Origin: an uncultured Thermoguttaceae bacterium
GTDB taxonomy: Bacteria > Planctomycetota > Planctomycetia > Pirellulales > Thermoguttaceae
Direction: 5' to 3'
Assembly (NCBI GenBank): GCA_937951625.1
Contig: CALFBP010000004.1
Location: forward strand, 90,050-154,049
DNA length: 64,000 nt
Position numbers and translations under genes: made by a program
Part shown: positions 56,999 to 64,000 of the stretch, in pieces
How the letters are laid out: every line of letters starts with the position of its first letter
How positions within the stretch are numbered: the first letter of the stretch is position 1
Notes under the pieces: model-generated
Told to the model about the DNA's origin: nothing
The model's database searches: none
Seen by the model: only the letters and a program-made list of their open reading frames with translations

Positions 56999-57783
56999 GG
57001 ACTGGGGTCCTCTTCAAAAGGGTAACGAGGACGACGCGGTTTCAAGCGACGTCTTGCCAAAGTGGTCGGTACCTCAGCCGCCGCCCATGAGGCCAAACGT
57101 CCGCGCCACGGACTACCATCAAGCTCTATGGAAAACCCCCAACTCGATGGGGTGACAAACCGAATTGACGATCGGAACTCCTCGACTGCTCCTCGCACTG
57201 AAACAAGCTTCACTGTATGCGGTTCCGGCAACCGGACGGCTTTCCGCTCGGTGTCGAAAATTCCATACTTGACAACTAAATGCGCCACTACTTTTCGCCA
57301 CCGCACGGCTCCAACATTATGTACGACCGCGTAGCTGGGAAAATAACAGGTCGCCATCCGGTTACAGCTATTTTTTTGGTGAACATGGGCGATGGCACCC
57401 GATGGTAACACCAAAAGCCACGACGATCGAGGTTCATAGTCCCCCCACCGCAGTCGGGCTCTTTCGTAAAGAATGACGAGGGGGCGATTCATCGACTCGC
57501 GAACTTGGCGTTCCAAGTCGGTAACGGCTTCCGCCACGGTCGCATTTTCCACGAATTCCGTGGTCGCCGAACTAACGAGGCAATGAAACACCGCGGGCGA
57601 GAAGACGTCATCCCAAGGCTCGCGTCCCGGAAACACATGCTTCTTTAGGATGTGCTTCCAGGCTTGGCGGTCCAGTCGAATCTCCGTACGAGCCCCGTCG
57701 GGGGCGTTAGGATCTCGTGGGTCGGGGAGGTTGCCCCAAGAGACCAAAGAGGATGACTCTGAGTTACCTTTATTTGTGGTCAT
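56995..57783 (-). CDS. Unrecognised operon protein, possibly a BECR-fold RNase
   Basis: The 262-residue protein contains a region (about 33-165) reminiscent of BECR-fold toxin RNases: an early Trp/His helix (RQAWKHILKKHVFPG), a middle segment ending NRPLVILYERARLRW, and a strand-rich end with SSWLLVLPSG and NRMATCYFPSY. No alignment could be run, so this is a weak inference. The C-terminus is Arg-rich and may bind nucleic acid or protein. It starts 1 nt after the sigma-factor stop and overlaps the next gene by ATGA. It could be a regulated toxin or an anti-sigma factor. Confidence 0.6.
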   Translation of the reverse strand: MTTNKGNSESSSLVSWGNLPDPRDPNAPDGARTEIRLDRQAWKHILKKHVFPGREPWDDVFSPAVFHCLVSSATTEFVENATVAEAVTDLERQVRESMNRPLVILYERARLRWGDYEPRSSWLLVLPSGAIAHVHQKNSCNRMATCYFPSYAVVHNVGAVRWRKVVAHLVVKYGIFDTERKAVRLPEPHTVKLVSVRGAVEEFRSSIRFVTPSSWGFSIELDGSPWRGRLASWAAAEVPTTLARRRLKPRRPRYPFEEDPSP

Positions 57784-57784
57784 G

Positions 57785-58510
57785 TCACAGTCTTTTTAAT
57801 TTCCTCAGCGCGCGATAATAATGTTGCCGAATCGCGGCCTCCGATGTTCCCAAGAGGCCGGCCAGGATCTTTACGTTTGTCGAAAATTCCTTCGTCATCA
57901 GTTCAGGCGGTGGGAAAGGCGGATTGATATCGGTTTCGCGCAGCCAAGATTCCCAATCTTCCGCTGGAACGGCTCGCCACAGCCCGGTTAAAGCAAAGAC
58001 AACAACGCGGCATAAGACCGGAAGGCTTTCGCATCTCCGAAGAATCTGTTTCGTGAACGTTTTCTCGCCACAGAGATATGCTTGGTCATCATCGAAGTCT
58101 TCGGATTTAGAGGTCGCTGTGAGGAGTTCCGGATCCGGTCGCTCTGGCGACCAAGGATGCTCTGCGATTGCTTCGCTAAGCTGCTCATTTCCTTCCAGCC
58201 GAGGGCTCTTTTCCTCAAGCCAATGAAGACGGCCACTGTTCTCGCTTACGCGAAACGGTGGAACAAGTTCTTCCTGCCTATATGAATTTCGCAAGAAATC
58301 GATGGCGCGGTTTTTGAGCACCCTGTAACACCATGACTCAAAAGTGCCTTTCGCGGGGTCAAAGTAGGCCCCTTTCGTCCGAATGAAAGAAATCGCCTCA
58401 TCCTCGAAATCCGCTCTGAGTGCCATGCCAAAAAAGCGACGGCGGCAGACCGTTGCCGCAATTTCAGTCACGATCGATTCCCAACCGTCTGGCAGTTTTA
58501 TGTCATCCAT
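57785..58510 (-). CDS. ECF-like RNA polymerase sigma factor, CalpS-like by position
   Basis: From ATG 58510 (GGGAGC upstream) the product is 241 residues. Region 2 is clear: DFEDEAISFIRTKGAYFDPAKG, then TFESWCYRVLKNRAIDFLRN. Region 4 closes the protein with VKILAGLLGTSEAAIRQHYYRALRKLKRL. The linker between regions is long (about 110 residues), unlike compact ECF factors. It heads an operon whose last gene is a Lon-CARF protease, matching the CalpS/CalpT/CalpL logic in which proteolysis of an anti-sigma factor frees the sigma factor. Its target promoters are unknown. Confidence 0.85.
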   Translation of the reverse strand: MDDIKLPDGWESIVTEIAATVCRRRFFGMALRADFEDEAISFIRTKGAYFDPAKGTFESWCYRVLKNRAIDFLRNSYRQEELVPPFRVSENSGRLHWLEEKSPRLEGNEQLSEAIAEHPWSPERPDPELLTATSKSEDFDDDQAYLCGEKTFTKQILRRCESLPVLCRVVVFALTGLWRAVPAEDWESWLRETDINPPFPPPELMTKEFSTNVKILAGLLGTSEAAIRQHYYRALRKLKRL

Positions 58511-58926
58511 CCGATAAGCTCCCACCGACGCCCCCAAACAGCTCCCGACCAACCGCCAATAGGACGAGCCTCAAGCGGCATAAGCATAGCTTGTTCGGTG
58601 TTGCATGTCGAGGGTCGGAAGGGCGTGCCATGCCAGCAGTCGCACCCAGCCGAGGAACCAAGCCCTGTTCTCTGTCTGACCCTTCGTTCGATGCTGTCAC
58701 AAAGCTTGTGTGGGCGGCGTATAAGAAGCGGCGGGCCGTGCCGCCGGGCGGCTAATCAGGGAACGGAGCTGGCGGCTCAGGCCGGCTGCTGGGCAAGGCC
58801 GCGCAGGTCCCGAACCAAAAGGGGCGGTTGCGACACGAACCGAGCCTGGCCACAATCGTGGTGGTTCGCATACCCCAAGACGGCAGTGGCCAGCCGAAGT
58901 TTTATTCCATCCCCAGGAATTTGACC
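58511..58926. other. Divergent promoter region between two CARF operons
   Basis: About 415 nt separate the leftward sigma-Lon operon from the rightward CARF-Crn2 operon. No perfect sigma70 promoter was seen, which would fit control by an alternative sigma factor, but this is not proof. Any promoter used by the local sigma factor is most likely here. Confidence 0.4.
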
Positions 58927-60084
58927 ATGAAAAAATCGCACCCGATTCTGATTTGCACTGTCGGCACCAGCCTTTTTCAGCCGAACTTGAACGCTCTCAA
59001 GGATCGGCTGAGTGAAGGCCGCGTCGAGGATAAGTACCGCGCTTTGGCAGAAGCTTACCAGGAAAAGCATTGGCTCACCGTCGCCAAGGAACTCGCCAAA
59101 CTGCCACCGGCCGACCGATTGTGCGGGGCTGAGATCAATTCGATCGACAGCATGATCCAGAAAGGGTATGCGGAAGTGGCATGTGGGCTGTATTTTTTGC
59201 ACTCCAACACGGACGAAGGCGCGCAGGTGGCCGAGGTGCTCCAGCATTACTATCGTCAGAAGAAGCACAAACCGGTGGAAGCGGTGCCTGTGCCAGACCT
59301 TCAGGACGCTGACCCTAAGCTCTTCCGCACCCGGGGGCTCCGCAACTTGGCCCAAAAGGTCGCCGAGGTGGTGCGGAAGCATTCGCCGGCGGCCTGCGCG
59401 ATCAATGCCACGGGCGGGTACAAGGCGCAGATCGCATTGGCCGTGGTCTTGGGGCAGGCGTTCGGCGTGACCGTTTATTACAAGCACGAGCGGTTCAGCG
59501 AGGTCATCGCCTTTCCGCCTTTGCCGGTCGCGCTGGATTTCGAGCTCTGGCTTCAGGCCAGCGGAATGCTCGAAGAGCTGGCGTCCAGCCAAGAGATCGT
59601 GCCCGCCGCGCGCTACGATGATGCATGGGACGATCGTTACGAGAGCCTGGTACTTCGCGAAACCATCGGCAGCGAGGAATACCTCGAGCTGTCGCCAACG
59701 GGGCAGATTTTCCATGAGACGTTTCGGGAGCGATTTCGCAGCGCTCGTGACCTGATCCTGCCGCCAGAGGCCCCCGCCAAAGAACCCCCGCGGCTAGAAA
59801 ATGCGGGCTGGCCAGGCAAACACCCGGAAATCAAGGCCTTTTTGCAGCGGGTCACGGACGAGGTCCCCTTCGTCAAGCATTGCTTCACGAAGTACTTCAA
59901 CCCCGATTTGCCTGAAACTACGCGCTTTCTTCTGAGACAGGGAGAGGTCCAAGGCGTGTACTCCGATGGCAAGTATTGCCTGAAGTTTGGCGTCCAGACA
60001 ACGGCCCAAACCGAGGGCCAACGCGCGGCCGCCGTGGCGGCACTGAATGCGTGGTTGAGGGATGGGGACTACTTCCGCTCCTAG
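58927..60084 (+). CDS. CARF-domain protein of the APE2256/Crn1 type with C-terminal extension
   Basis: The 385-residue product starts at ATG 58927 (AGGAA upstream). The N-terminal domain is a CARF fold: ILICTVGTSLF (Thr11 to Ser15 at the ligand loop), INSIDSM, LHSNTDEG, and INATGGYKAQIALAVVLG (160-174, Lys166). The Crn1 ring nuclease Sso2081 of this group uses a Ser in the first loop and a Lys in this second motif, so the domain may bind or cleave cyclic tetra-adenylate. Residues 215-385 form a separate module with LSPTGQIF, then VKHCFTKYF, then GVYSDGKYCLKFGVQTT, possibly a RelE-like RNase (weak inference). Only TAG 60082-60084 separates it in frame from a coiled-coil sequence. Confidence 0.85.
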   Translation: MKKSHPILICTVGTSLFQPNLNALKDRLSEGRVEDKYRALAEAYQEKHWLTVAKELAKLPPADRLCGAEINSIDSMIQKGYAEVACGLYFLHSNTDEGAQVAEVLQHYYRQKKHKPVEAVPVPDLQDADPKLFRTRGLRNLAQKVAEVVRKHSPAACAINATGGYKAQIALAVVLGQAFGVTVYYKHERFSEVIAFPPLPVALDFELWLQASGMLEELASSQEIVPAARYDDAWDDRYESLVLRETIGSEEYLELSPTGQIFHETFRERFRSARDLILPPEAPAKEPPRLENAGWPGKHPEIKAFLQRVTDEVPFVKHCFTKYFNPDLPETTRFLLRQGEVQGVYSDGKYCLKFGVQTTAQTEGQRAAAVAALNAWLRDGDYFRS

Positions 60085-60129
60085 GAAGCAATCGCGGCAG
60101 AGGAGGCCAAACGACAATGCGACGAGGCG

Positions 60130-60480
60130 ATGGCTGCCTGGGAAAAGAGCGAAAGACAATTGATCGAAGTGCAACGTCGCCACGACCAGCTTCGTCTGGA
60201 AAACCAAAGGCTTGCACAGGAGGCGGACGCCCTGCGACAGCAAACGGTTCAGCTTTCGGAAGAGGCGGCGGCGCTCCGCACGCGCGTCGCGGAGTCGGAC
60301 CAGCAATTGGCCGAACTCCGCGAGGCAAGGGATGTTCAACAGAAAGAATTGCAGGCCCAGCAAGCGGCGGCGGAACAGCTTCGCCGAGCGGCCGAGGAAC
60401 TCCGAGCCCAATTACAAGCGGCGCAACGGGAGTTGGCCGAGGCCCGCAAGCCCTGGTGGAGCCGCTGGTTGTGGAGATGA
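60130..60480 (+). CDS. Small coiled-coil protein with Trp-rich C-terminus
   Basis: The 116-residue protein is almost entirely heptad repeats rich in Gln, Glu, Arg and Leu (for example LRLENQRLAQEADALRQQ), ending in KPWWSRWLWR, a possible membrane-surface or protein anchor. Coiled-coil-like codons extend upstream of ATG 60130 in the same frame to the TAG at 60082 that ends the CARF gene. The protein could therefore once have been, or by amber read-through still be, a tail of the CARF protein. A GAGGAGG at 60100-60106 is spaced better for an out-of-frame ATG at 60117. It lies in the CARF-Crn2 operon. Confidence 0.65.
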   Translation: MAAWEKSERQLIEVQRRHDQLRLENQRLAQEADALRQQTVQLSEEAAALRTRVAESDQQLAELREARDVQQKELQAQQAAAEQLRRAAEELRAQLQAAQRELAEARKPWWSRWLWR

Positions 60481-60540
60481 GTCGGGCGGCCTGCTCCGGG
60501 TCGCCCCGAACCGCCGGACCAAAAAAGGAAACACACGCCC

Positions 60541-60885
60541 GTGAAACCGGTTCAGCCGTCCGACGCCCGGCTCTACCTCCTCAACAGCCCGGTGCTTTCC
60601 GATTACGGAGATTGGCGTCTGGAAGGGCCGATCACGATCGAACAAGCGAAGGTGCTGGTTTCCGGCGGGTTCGTGTCGGCCGTGGGCCACGCCGCCACAG
60701 CGGAGTTACTGAGCAGGCTGCTGGGCGTCGACGTGCCCGTGCGCCGCGTTCGCGCGGAAATGCGACCCGGCGATCAGGCTTTAGTCTTTTGGCTCAAGCA
60801 ACGCCTGCCTGAGGGAAGCGTGCTCTCGGCCAATGAGCTGGCGAACGCACCCTATGAGCTGGCGCTTTTGACGCGCCTGGCGTGA
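60541..60885 (+). CDS. crn2: Crn2 ring nuclease (DUF1874, AcrIII-1-like)
   Basis: The 114-residue DUF1874 protein begins with LYLLNSPVLSDYGDWRLEGPI and continues GGFVSAVGHAATAELLSRLLGVDVPV, then LPEGSVLSANELANAPYEL. This pattern defines the STIV B116/AcrIII-1 family. The cellular form, Crn2, degrades cyclic tetra-adenylate and so switches off type III CRISPR signalling. His50 corresponds to the catalytic His47 of viral AcrIII-1. It starts with GTG and has AAGGAAA upstream. Co-location with two CARF proteins and a Cmr1 gene indicates that cyclic tetra-adenylate is the local signal. Confidence 0.9.
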   Translation: MKPVQPSDARLYLLNSPVLSDYGDWRLEGPITIEQAKVLVSGGFVSAVGHAATAELLSRLLGVDVPVRRVRAEMRPGDQALVFWLKQRLPEGSVLSANELANAPYELALLTRLA

Positions 60886-61362
60886 CGTTCCAGGCGTGGG
60901 CCTGGTCCCGGCCTTTTTGGATCGGACACGACCAAGCTTCTTTTCGCACGTTGTTGACAGAATGTGCGACCATCCCGCGGGGCGGTGTGTAGCTCTGCGC
61001 GCGACGCCGCATGAGCTGCCTTAAAAAAAGCAAGGGGCCGCCTGTCATAGGTAAGCCGAGCCGGGCGTATTTATTCGCGGAAGCAAACGAGGTCCCGACG
61101 ATGGCTGACCCTCCCATCGTCAGATAACAAACCAGGATTTTCGAAGACTCGCAGAAGGCACTTTCCAAGAATGGCCGCGGTTTTCGCGGTTGGTCTTGAC
61201 GCCAGTGGCGGTGTGTGCCTGCTTGGAGGCGCGGGACACTCGTTGAACAAACGAATAAGCATGTCGCTTTGGGGTTTGTGAATGTTGGTACATGGAAAGC
61301 GTTGTGCGCGGCGCAGCGATGGCCTCATGGGTCGCTTTTCCCGAATTTTGAGGAAAGTTTCT
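60886..61362. other. Intergenic stretch downstream of crn2
   Basis: About 475 nt without a recognised gene. A short inverted repeat, TCGCAC (60944-60949) and GTGCGA (60964-60969), could be a weak stem. A new transcription unit for the nuclease-like gene probably begins here. Confidence 0.4.
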
Positions 61363-62586
61363 ATGTTCGCTTTGGCTCTGTTATTCCGGATTGTTTTGGC
61401 CGCCATACTGGTGCTCGGCGGTGTTTTCGCCAGCTCCCAAGACTGCCTGGGTCAGGCCCTGCCACCGCCCCTGGCGCCTTTACACGATGCCGCTTCGGCA
61501 GCGCCGCCGGGCACTCCGCGACAACAAGAATGGCGGAAGGCCACGATCCAAGAACGGATCGAGCTTGCGGAGCAACTTGGGGAAGAAGGGGCACGGAAAT
61601 ATGCCGCTCGGCAAAACTGGAAAACGCTTATGGATGGAAGGCACAAGAGCATTCCCCAGGGATTGGACCAAGTCTATAGAGGTCCCGATGGAAAAATCTT
61701 CGTAGTCGAGGCCAAAGGCGGCTCCAGTCCGTTGGGCAAGGCATACGGTCATTTTCAGGGAACCTCTGAATGGGCCGTCGAAGCCGCCAAACGGACGCTC
61801 GACAGCCGTAGTGCTTCGGTCGCGGAAAAAAAGGCGGCCGAGGCGGTCCTCCGTGCCGCGGCAGAGGGCAAACTCGAAATCCGCGTGGTCCGAACCCGAC
61901 ACAGTTGGGGCGAGCCGGTAGGGACTTTTGTCAAGCCGTACAAAACGAACAAGGAGGCCGCGAAGGCTGCGGAGTCATACTTGGCCACCCGAAGCAAGTC
62001 ACCGGCGATTGAAAACCTTGAACACGCGAATCACACAGCCCAAGCCGCGCGAGGCGGATTGGAAGGCGGCCGGTCCGTTCCGAAGTCCCTTGAGAAGCCA
62101 TCCTCGGGCATACCGTCTCAGGCAATGAATCGAACCGTCAACGCCAGTGAAAAAACCGCCCGTTCGCTGTTACGTACTGCGGGAAAGTGGATATCGGTGG
62201 TGGGTCCGGCACTGGAGGCCGGGCTGCGCACCAACGAAGTCGTGAACACGGAACGGCAATATCAGTCGGGACAAATTACCATTCAGCAGCGCGAGCTCGC
62301 CCACGCCCGCACTGCGGCAGAAATGGCGGGTGGTTGGGCGGGAGCTTGGGCGGGCGCGCGACTGGGTGCGATGGGCGGCGGGGCCGTCGGCACGTGCATA
62401 ACCCCCGGAGCCGGAACAGCCGTTGGCAGCATTGTAGGCGGCCTAGCCGGCGGACTAACAGGCTACTTCGGCGGCGAGGCTGCCGCCAGCGCGGCCGCCG
62501 AATGGACCGTCAAAAAAATCCACGCCACGGGCACTACGATCAGTTCGGCTTGTCAAACTGCCTACAATTGGCTGAAGATCTGGTAA
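61363..62586 (+). CDS. Exported PD-(D/E)xK-like nuclease with glycine-zipper tail
   Basis: Start ATG 61363 has a good GAGGAAAG upstream. The 407-residue protein opens with a hydrophobic signal or anchor (MFALALLFRIVLAAILVLGG). Residues 95-122 carry PQGLDQVYRGPDGKIFVVEAKGG. D-(x)13-E-x-K here (Asp102, Glu116, Lys118) is typical of PD-(D/E)xK nucleases in polymorphic toxins and phage-defence proteins. Residues about 310-372 are a glycine zipper (GWAGAWAGARLGAMGGGAVG and GSIVGGLAGGLTGYFGG), as in membrane-inserting or pore-associated segments. Its role beside CRISPR signalling genes is unknown; it could be an effector induced by the sigma factor, or unrelated. No immunity gene was identified. 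Confidence 0.6.
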   Translation: MFALALLFRIVLAAILVLGGVFASSQDCLGQALPPPLAPLHDAASAAPPGTPRQQEWRKATIQERIELAEQLGEEGARKYAARQNWKTLMDGRHKSIPQGLDQVYRGPDGKIFVVEAKGGSSPLGKAYGHFQGTSEWAVEAAKRTLDSRSASVAEKKAAEAVLRAAAEGKLEIRVVRTRHSWGEPVGTFVKPYKTNKEAAKAAESYLATRSKSPAIENLEHANHTAQAARGGLEGGRSVPKSLEKPSSGIPSQAMNRTVNASEKTARSLLRTAGKWISVVGPALEAGLRTNEVVNTERQYQSGQITIQQRELAHARTAAEMAGGWAGAWAGARLGAMGGGAVGTCITPGAGTAVGSIVGGLAGGLTGYFGGEAAASAAAEWTVKKIHATGTTISSACQTAYNWLKIW

Positions 62587-62694
62587 CGCCGCTCGACCGC
62601 CCGCGCACCACGTGAGACTCAGCCCCACCACGGGAGCCGTCTAATCATAGGTTCGAACGCGATCCGTCACAAGATAATACCGAAACGTTTGCTA

Positions 62695-62725
62695 TGCCAG
62701 TGTGAGACGTCGGTCTCACCTGGCA
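62695..62725. terminator. Strong hairpin between convergent genes
   Basis: TGCCAGTGTGAGAC (62695-62708) pairs with GTCTCACCTGGCA (62713-62725) around GTCG, with a single bulged base. There is no T-run, so it may not be a classical intrinsic terminator, but its position between two genes ending toward each other fits transcript ends. A further CGTCTCA follows. Confidence 0.55.
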
Positions 62726-62796
62726 CGTCTCATTTACTTACCCTAGCGGCGGCGAGGGGGACGACCCCCGCCGCCACCCGAATTTTGCCGCGGAGG

Positions 62797-64000
62797 CTAG
62801 GGCCAACGATACTGCGGACGATGCGGATCGTCGTTGTGGACTTTGGCAGCCACAGTGTCGCCGATCTGCGGCAGTGGATTGGGCGGAGTGCCCACCGTCA
62901 GCGTGCCTTGAGGCCTGCCTTCCTCTTGAACATCGAAGCCTCCCTTCGGACGCGCCGCAACGATTTTCACTTGAACCGGAGTACCTGCTGGACGTTTTTG
63001 GCTTGCTCCAGAAGTTGGAACCATCAAAGCAGCGGGAGACACACTTGGGGGGGAATGAGAATGCTTTGACCGCCGACTCTGGAAGTCATTTTCCAGGTGT
63101 TTCAGAAATTGTTCCAACACGGTTTTGCTGGTCTGCCAATCAGGAAGCACACGGCAGGGGAAAGCGATTACACGGATTAAATAACAGCCATTTGCGTCCC
63201 GGTCCACGTGGAAATGAACCGGGGCCGCATGACGCATATCCTCCGGTTCTCGAGGCTCCTGAGAATCGGGCAAGTTAAGATAAGGATGCTTTTGCCCGAG
63301 CCACACGACTTGCCTCTTACTCTTCTTGTCGAATTTCTCCTCGTAGCCCCGGGACTTCGTGCCATCTTCCTCAGAAGTGCCGATCTTACGTGGCAGGCCC
63401 AAGGCCTCTTTGATCCAATTTCGCTTGTTTTTTTGAGCAAAGGACTGGATGCTGTACCCCAACTGGTCCAACGTAAACCAGTAGTTCTTCCAGGGCGTTT
63501 TAATCGACAAGGGCGATAGGGCGTGTTTCAACGCCGAAATCTCCGTTTCTTCTTCAGGGGATTCCGGCACGCGACACACCTCTCGAAATGCGGCAGCGGC
63601 TTGGCTGACTTCGCGGATGACCCGTTGGTCATCCGACTCTTCCTGATCGATCCGTTTCAGGGAACCGAAGCCGTTGCGGCCTTTCGAACCGACGCCGCCA
63701 AAACAGCACAAAAGTTGGAGCGCGGCCTGGGCTTGTTCGAGGATTTGCTTTGGACTCAAGCAGACGCCTTTGTCTTTCGATTTTTTACTGTCCTGATTCT
63801 CCCCTCCCGATGCCTCGCGAGGAACGTAATAGAAGCCTTTGCGAACCGTAAAACGTACTCGCCATTTGGCCCCGGGCGGCTGCATAAATCGCTGTTTCCG
63901 CTCCTCCCGTCTGCCCGCCCGCATCTCGTCCATGCCGTACGATAGGTAGAAGAAGCCTTGAGTCGTTTTCTTGTTCGGCGGTTGCTCCAGACGCATTTGC
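62797..64000 (-). CDS. cmr1: Cmr1-like type III-B RAMP protein, partial at window edge
   Basis: At least 400 residues of the C-terminal part are present; the N-terminus lies beyond 64000. The RAMP glycine-rich loop is clear in CCFGGVGSKGRNGFGSLKRI, preceded by GFFYLSYGMDE and WRVRFTVRKGF, as in Cmr1, a subunit of the type III-B Cmr effector complex. The last 60 residues (about 340-400, with PVQVKIVAARPKGGFDVQEEG and QIGDTVAAKV) look like an added small beta-barrel, possibly an OB/S1-like RNA-binding module. It is probably the last gene of a leftward cmr operon. Family assignment to Cmr1 rather than another Cas7-like RAMP is likely but not certain. Confidence 0.75.
   Translation of the reverse strand, partial: QMRLEQPPNKKTTQGFFYLSYGMDEMRAGRREERKQRFMQPPGAKWRVRFTVRKGFYYVPREASGGENQDSKKSKDKGVCLSPKQILEQAQAALQLLCCFGGVGSKGRNGFGSLKRIDQEESDDQRVIREVSQAAAAFREVCRVPESPEEETEISALKHALSPLSIKTPWKNYWFTLDQLGYSIQSFAQKNKRNWIKEALGLPRKIGTSEEDGTKSRGYEEKFDKKSKRQVVWLGQKHPYLNLPDSQEPREPEDMRHAAPVHFHVDRDANGCYLIRVIAFPCRVLPDWQTSKTVLEQFLKHLENDFQSRRSKHSHSPPSVSPAALMVPTSGASQKRPAGTPVQVKIVAARPKGGFDVQEEGRPQGTLTVGTPPNPLPQIGDTVAAKVHNDDPHRPQYRWP

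Noticed and set aside
58777..59715. 312-codon minus-strand frame
   Set aside because: Antisense to the CARF gene, with shadow-type composition and no motif.
54525..64000. CRISPR array near the type III genes
   Set aside because: No series of direct repeats with regular spacers was seen anywhere in the window; an array, if present, lies beyond 64000 or elsewhere.
1..64000. tRNA or rRNA genes
   Set aside because: No cloverleaf with a T-loop GTTCGA and acceptor stem, and no conserved rRNA segments, were found; isolated GTTCGA strings (for example near 62652) lack matching stems.

Overview
This window looks like a piece of a planctomycete chromosome, most likely from the Pirellulales and Thermoguttaceae neighbourhood. 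The evidence is a set of lineage-typical proteins: a DUF1559 pseudopilin-like protein, a cysteine-rich YTV-repeat protein, a secreted protein with the N-terminal L/F-EPLEDR-x-LLS motif, a fused SecDF, two DUF4838 proteins, several Tat-exported Gfo/Idh/MocA and TIM-barrel proteins, and a GH116 enzyme. No rRNA, tRNA, insertion sequence or CRISPR array could be supported. The species assignment is inference.

Layout, 0-36 kb. A two-lobed ABC-2 permease is followed by a degenerate class II aldolase overlapping a membrane protein. Two DUF4838 proteins flank a PduO-type cobalamin adenosyltransferase. Next come a BON-like protein, an HPF-type ribosome hibernation factor with a clear promoter, two gene remnants meeting end to end near 12.7 kb, an enolase-superfamily enzyme and a YTV protein. 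At 15.6-17.8 kb an RnfC/PduS-like protein is followed by a PduT-like microcompartment protein. After that lie a Nudix hydrolase, a membrane protein, xylulokinase, a solute-binding lipoprotein, sugar-related oxidoreductase and isomerase genes, an MFS carrier, yajC-secDF, and a CARDB-repeat metalloprotease.

Layout, 36-54 kb. This part holds a squalene-cyclase-like secreted protein, lone GroES, an EndoQ-like PHP nuclease, a Cys/His-rich secreted protein, DUF1559, CopA, a PflX-like radical SAM protein abutting the 3' stump of an ilvD-type gene, a Gfo/Idh oxidoreductase, CsrA, LamG-GH116, a secreted ADP-ribosylglycohydrolase/nucleoside hydrolase fusion and a DMT transporter.

The most striking region is 54.5-64 kb, which looks like the accessory flank of a type III-B CRISPR-Cas locus. 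A leftward four-gene operon encodes an ECF-like sigma factor, two unrecognised proteins and a Lon-CARF protease. This resembles the known CalpS/CalpT/CalpL cascade, with a CARF-like rather than a SAVED sensor. Divergent from it is a CARF protein of the APE2256/Crn1 type, then a coiled-coil reading frame separated from it by one amber codon, then a Crn2 (DUF1874) ring nuclease. A secreted or membrane nuclease-like protein with a glycine-zipper tail follows. A Cmr1-like RAMP protein runs off the right edge. The likely logic is that Cmr makes cyclic oligoadenylate, the CARF proteins sense it, Lon cleaves an inhibitor to free the sigma factor, and Crn2 resets the signal. That mechanism is inferred from family knowledge and not shown by the sequence.
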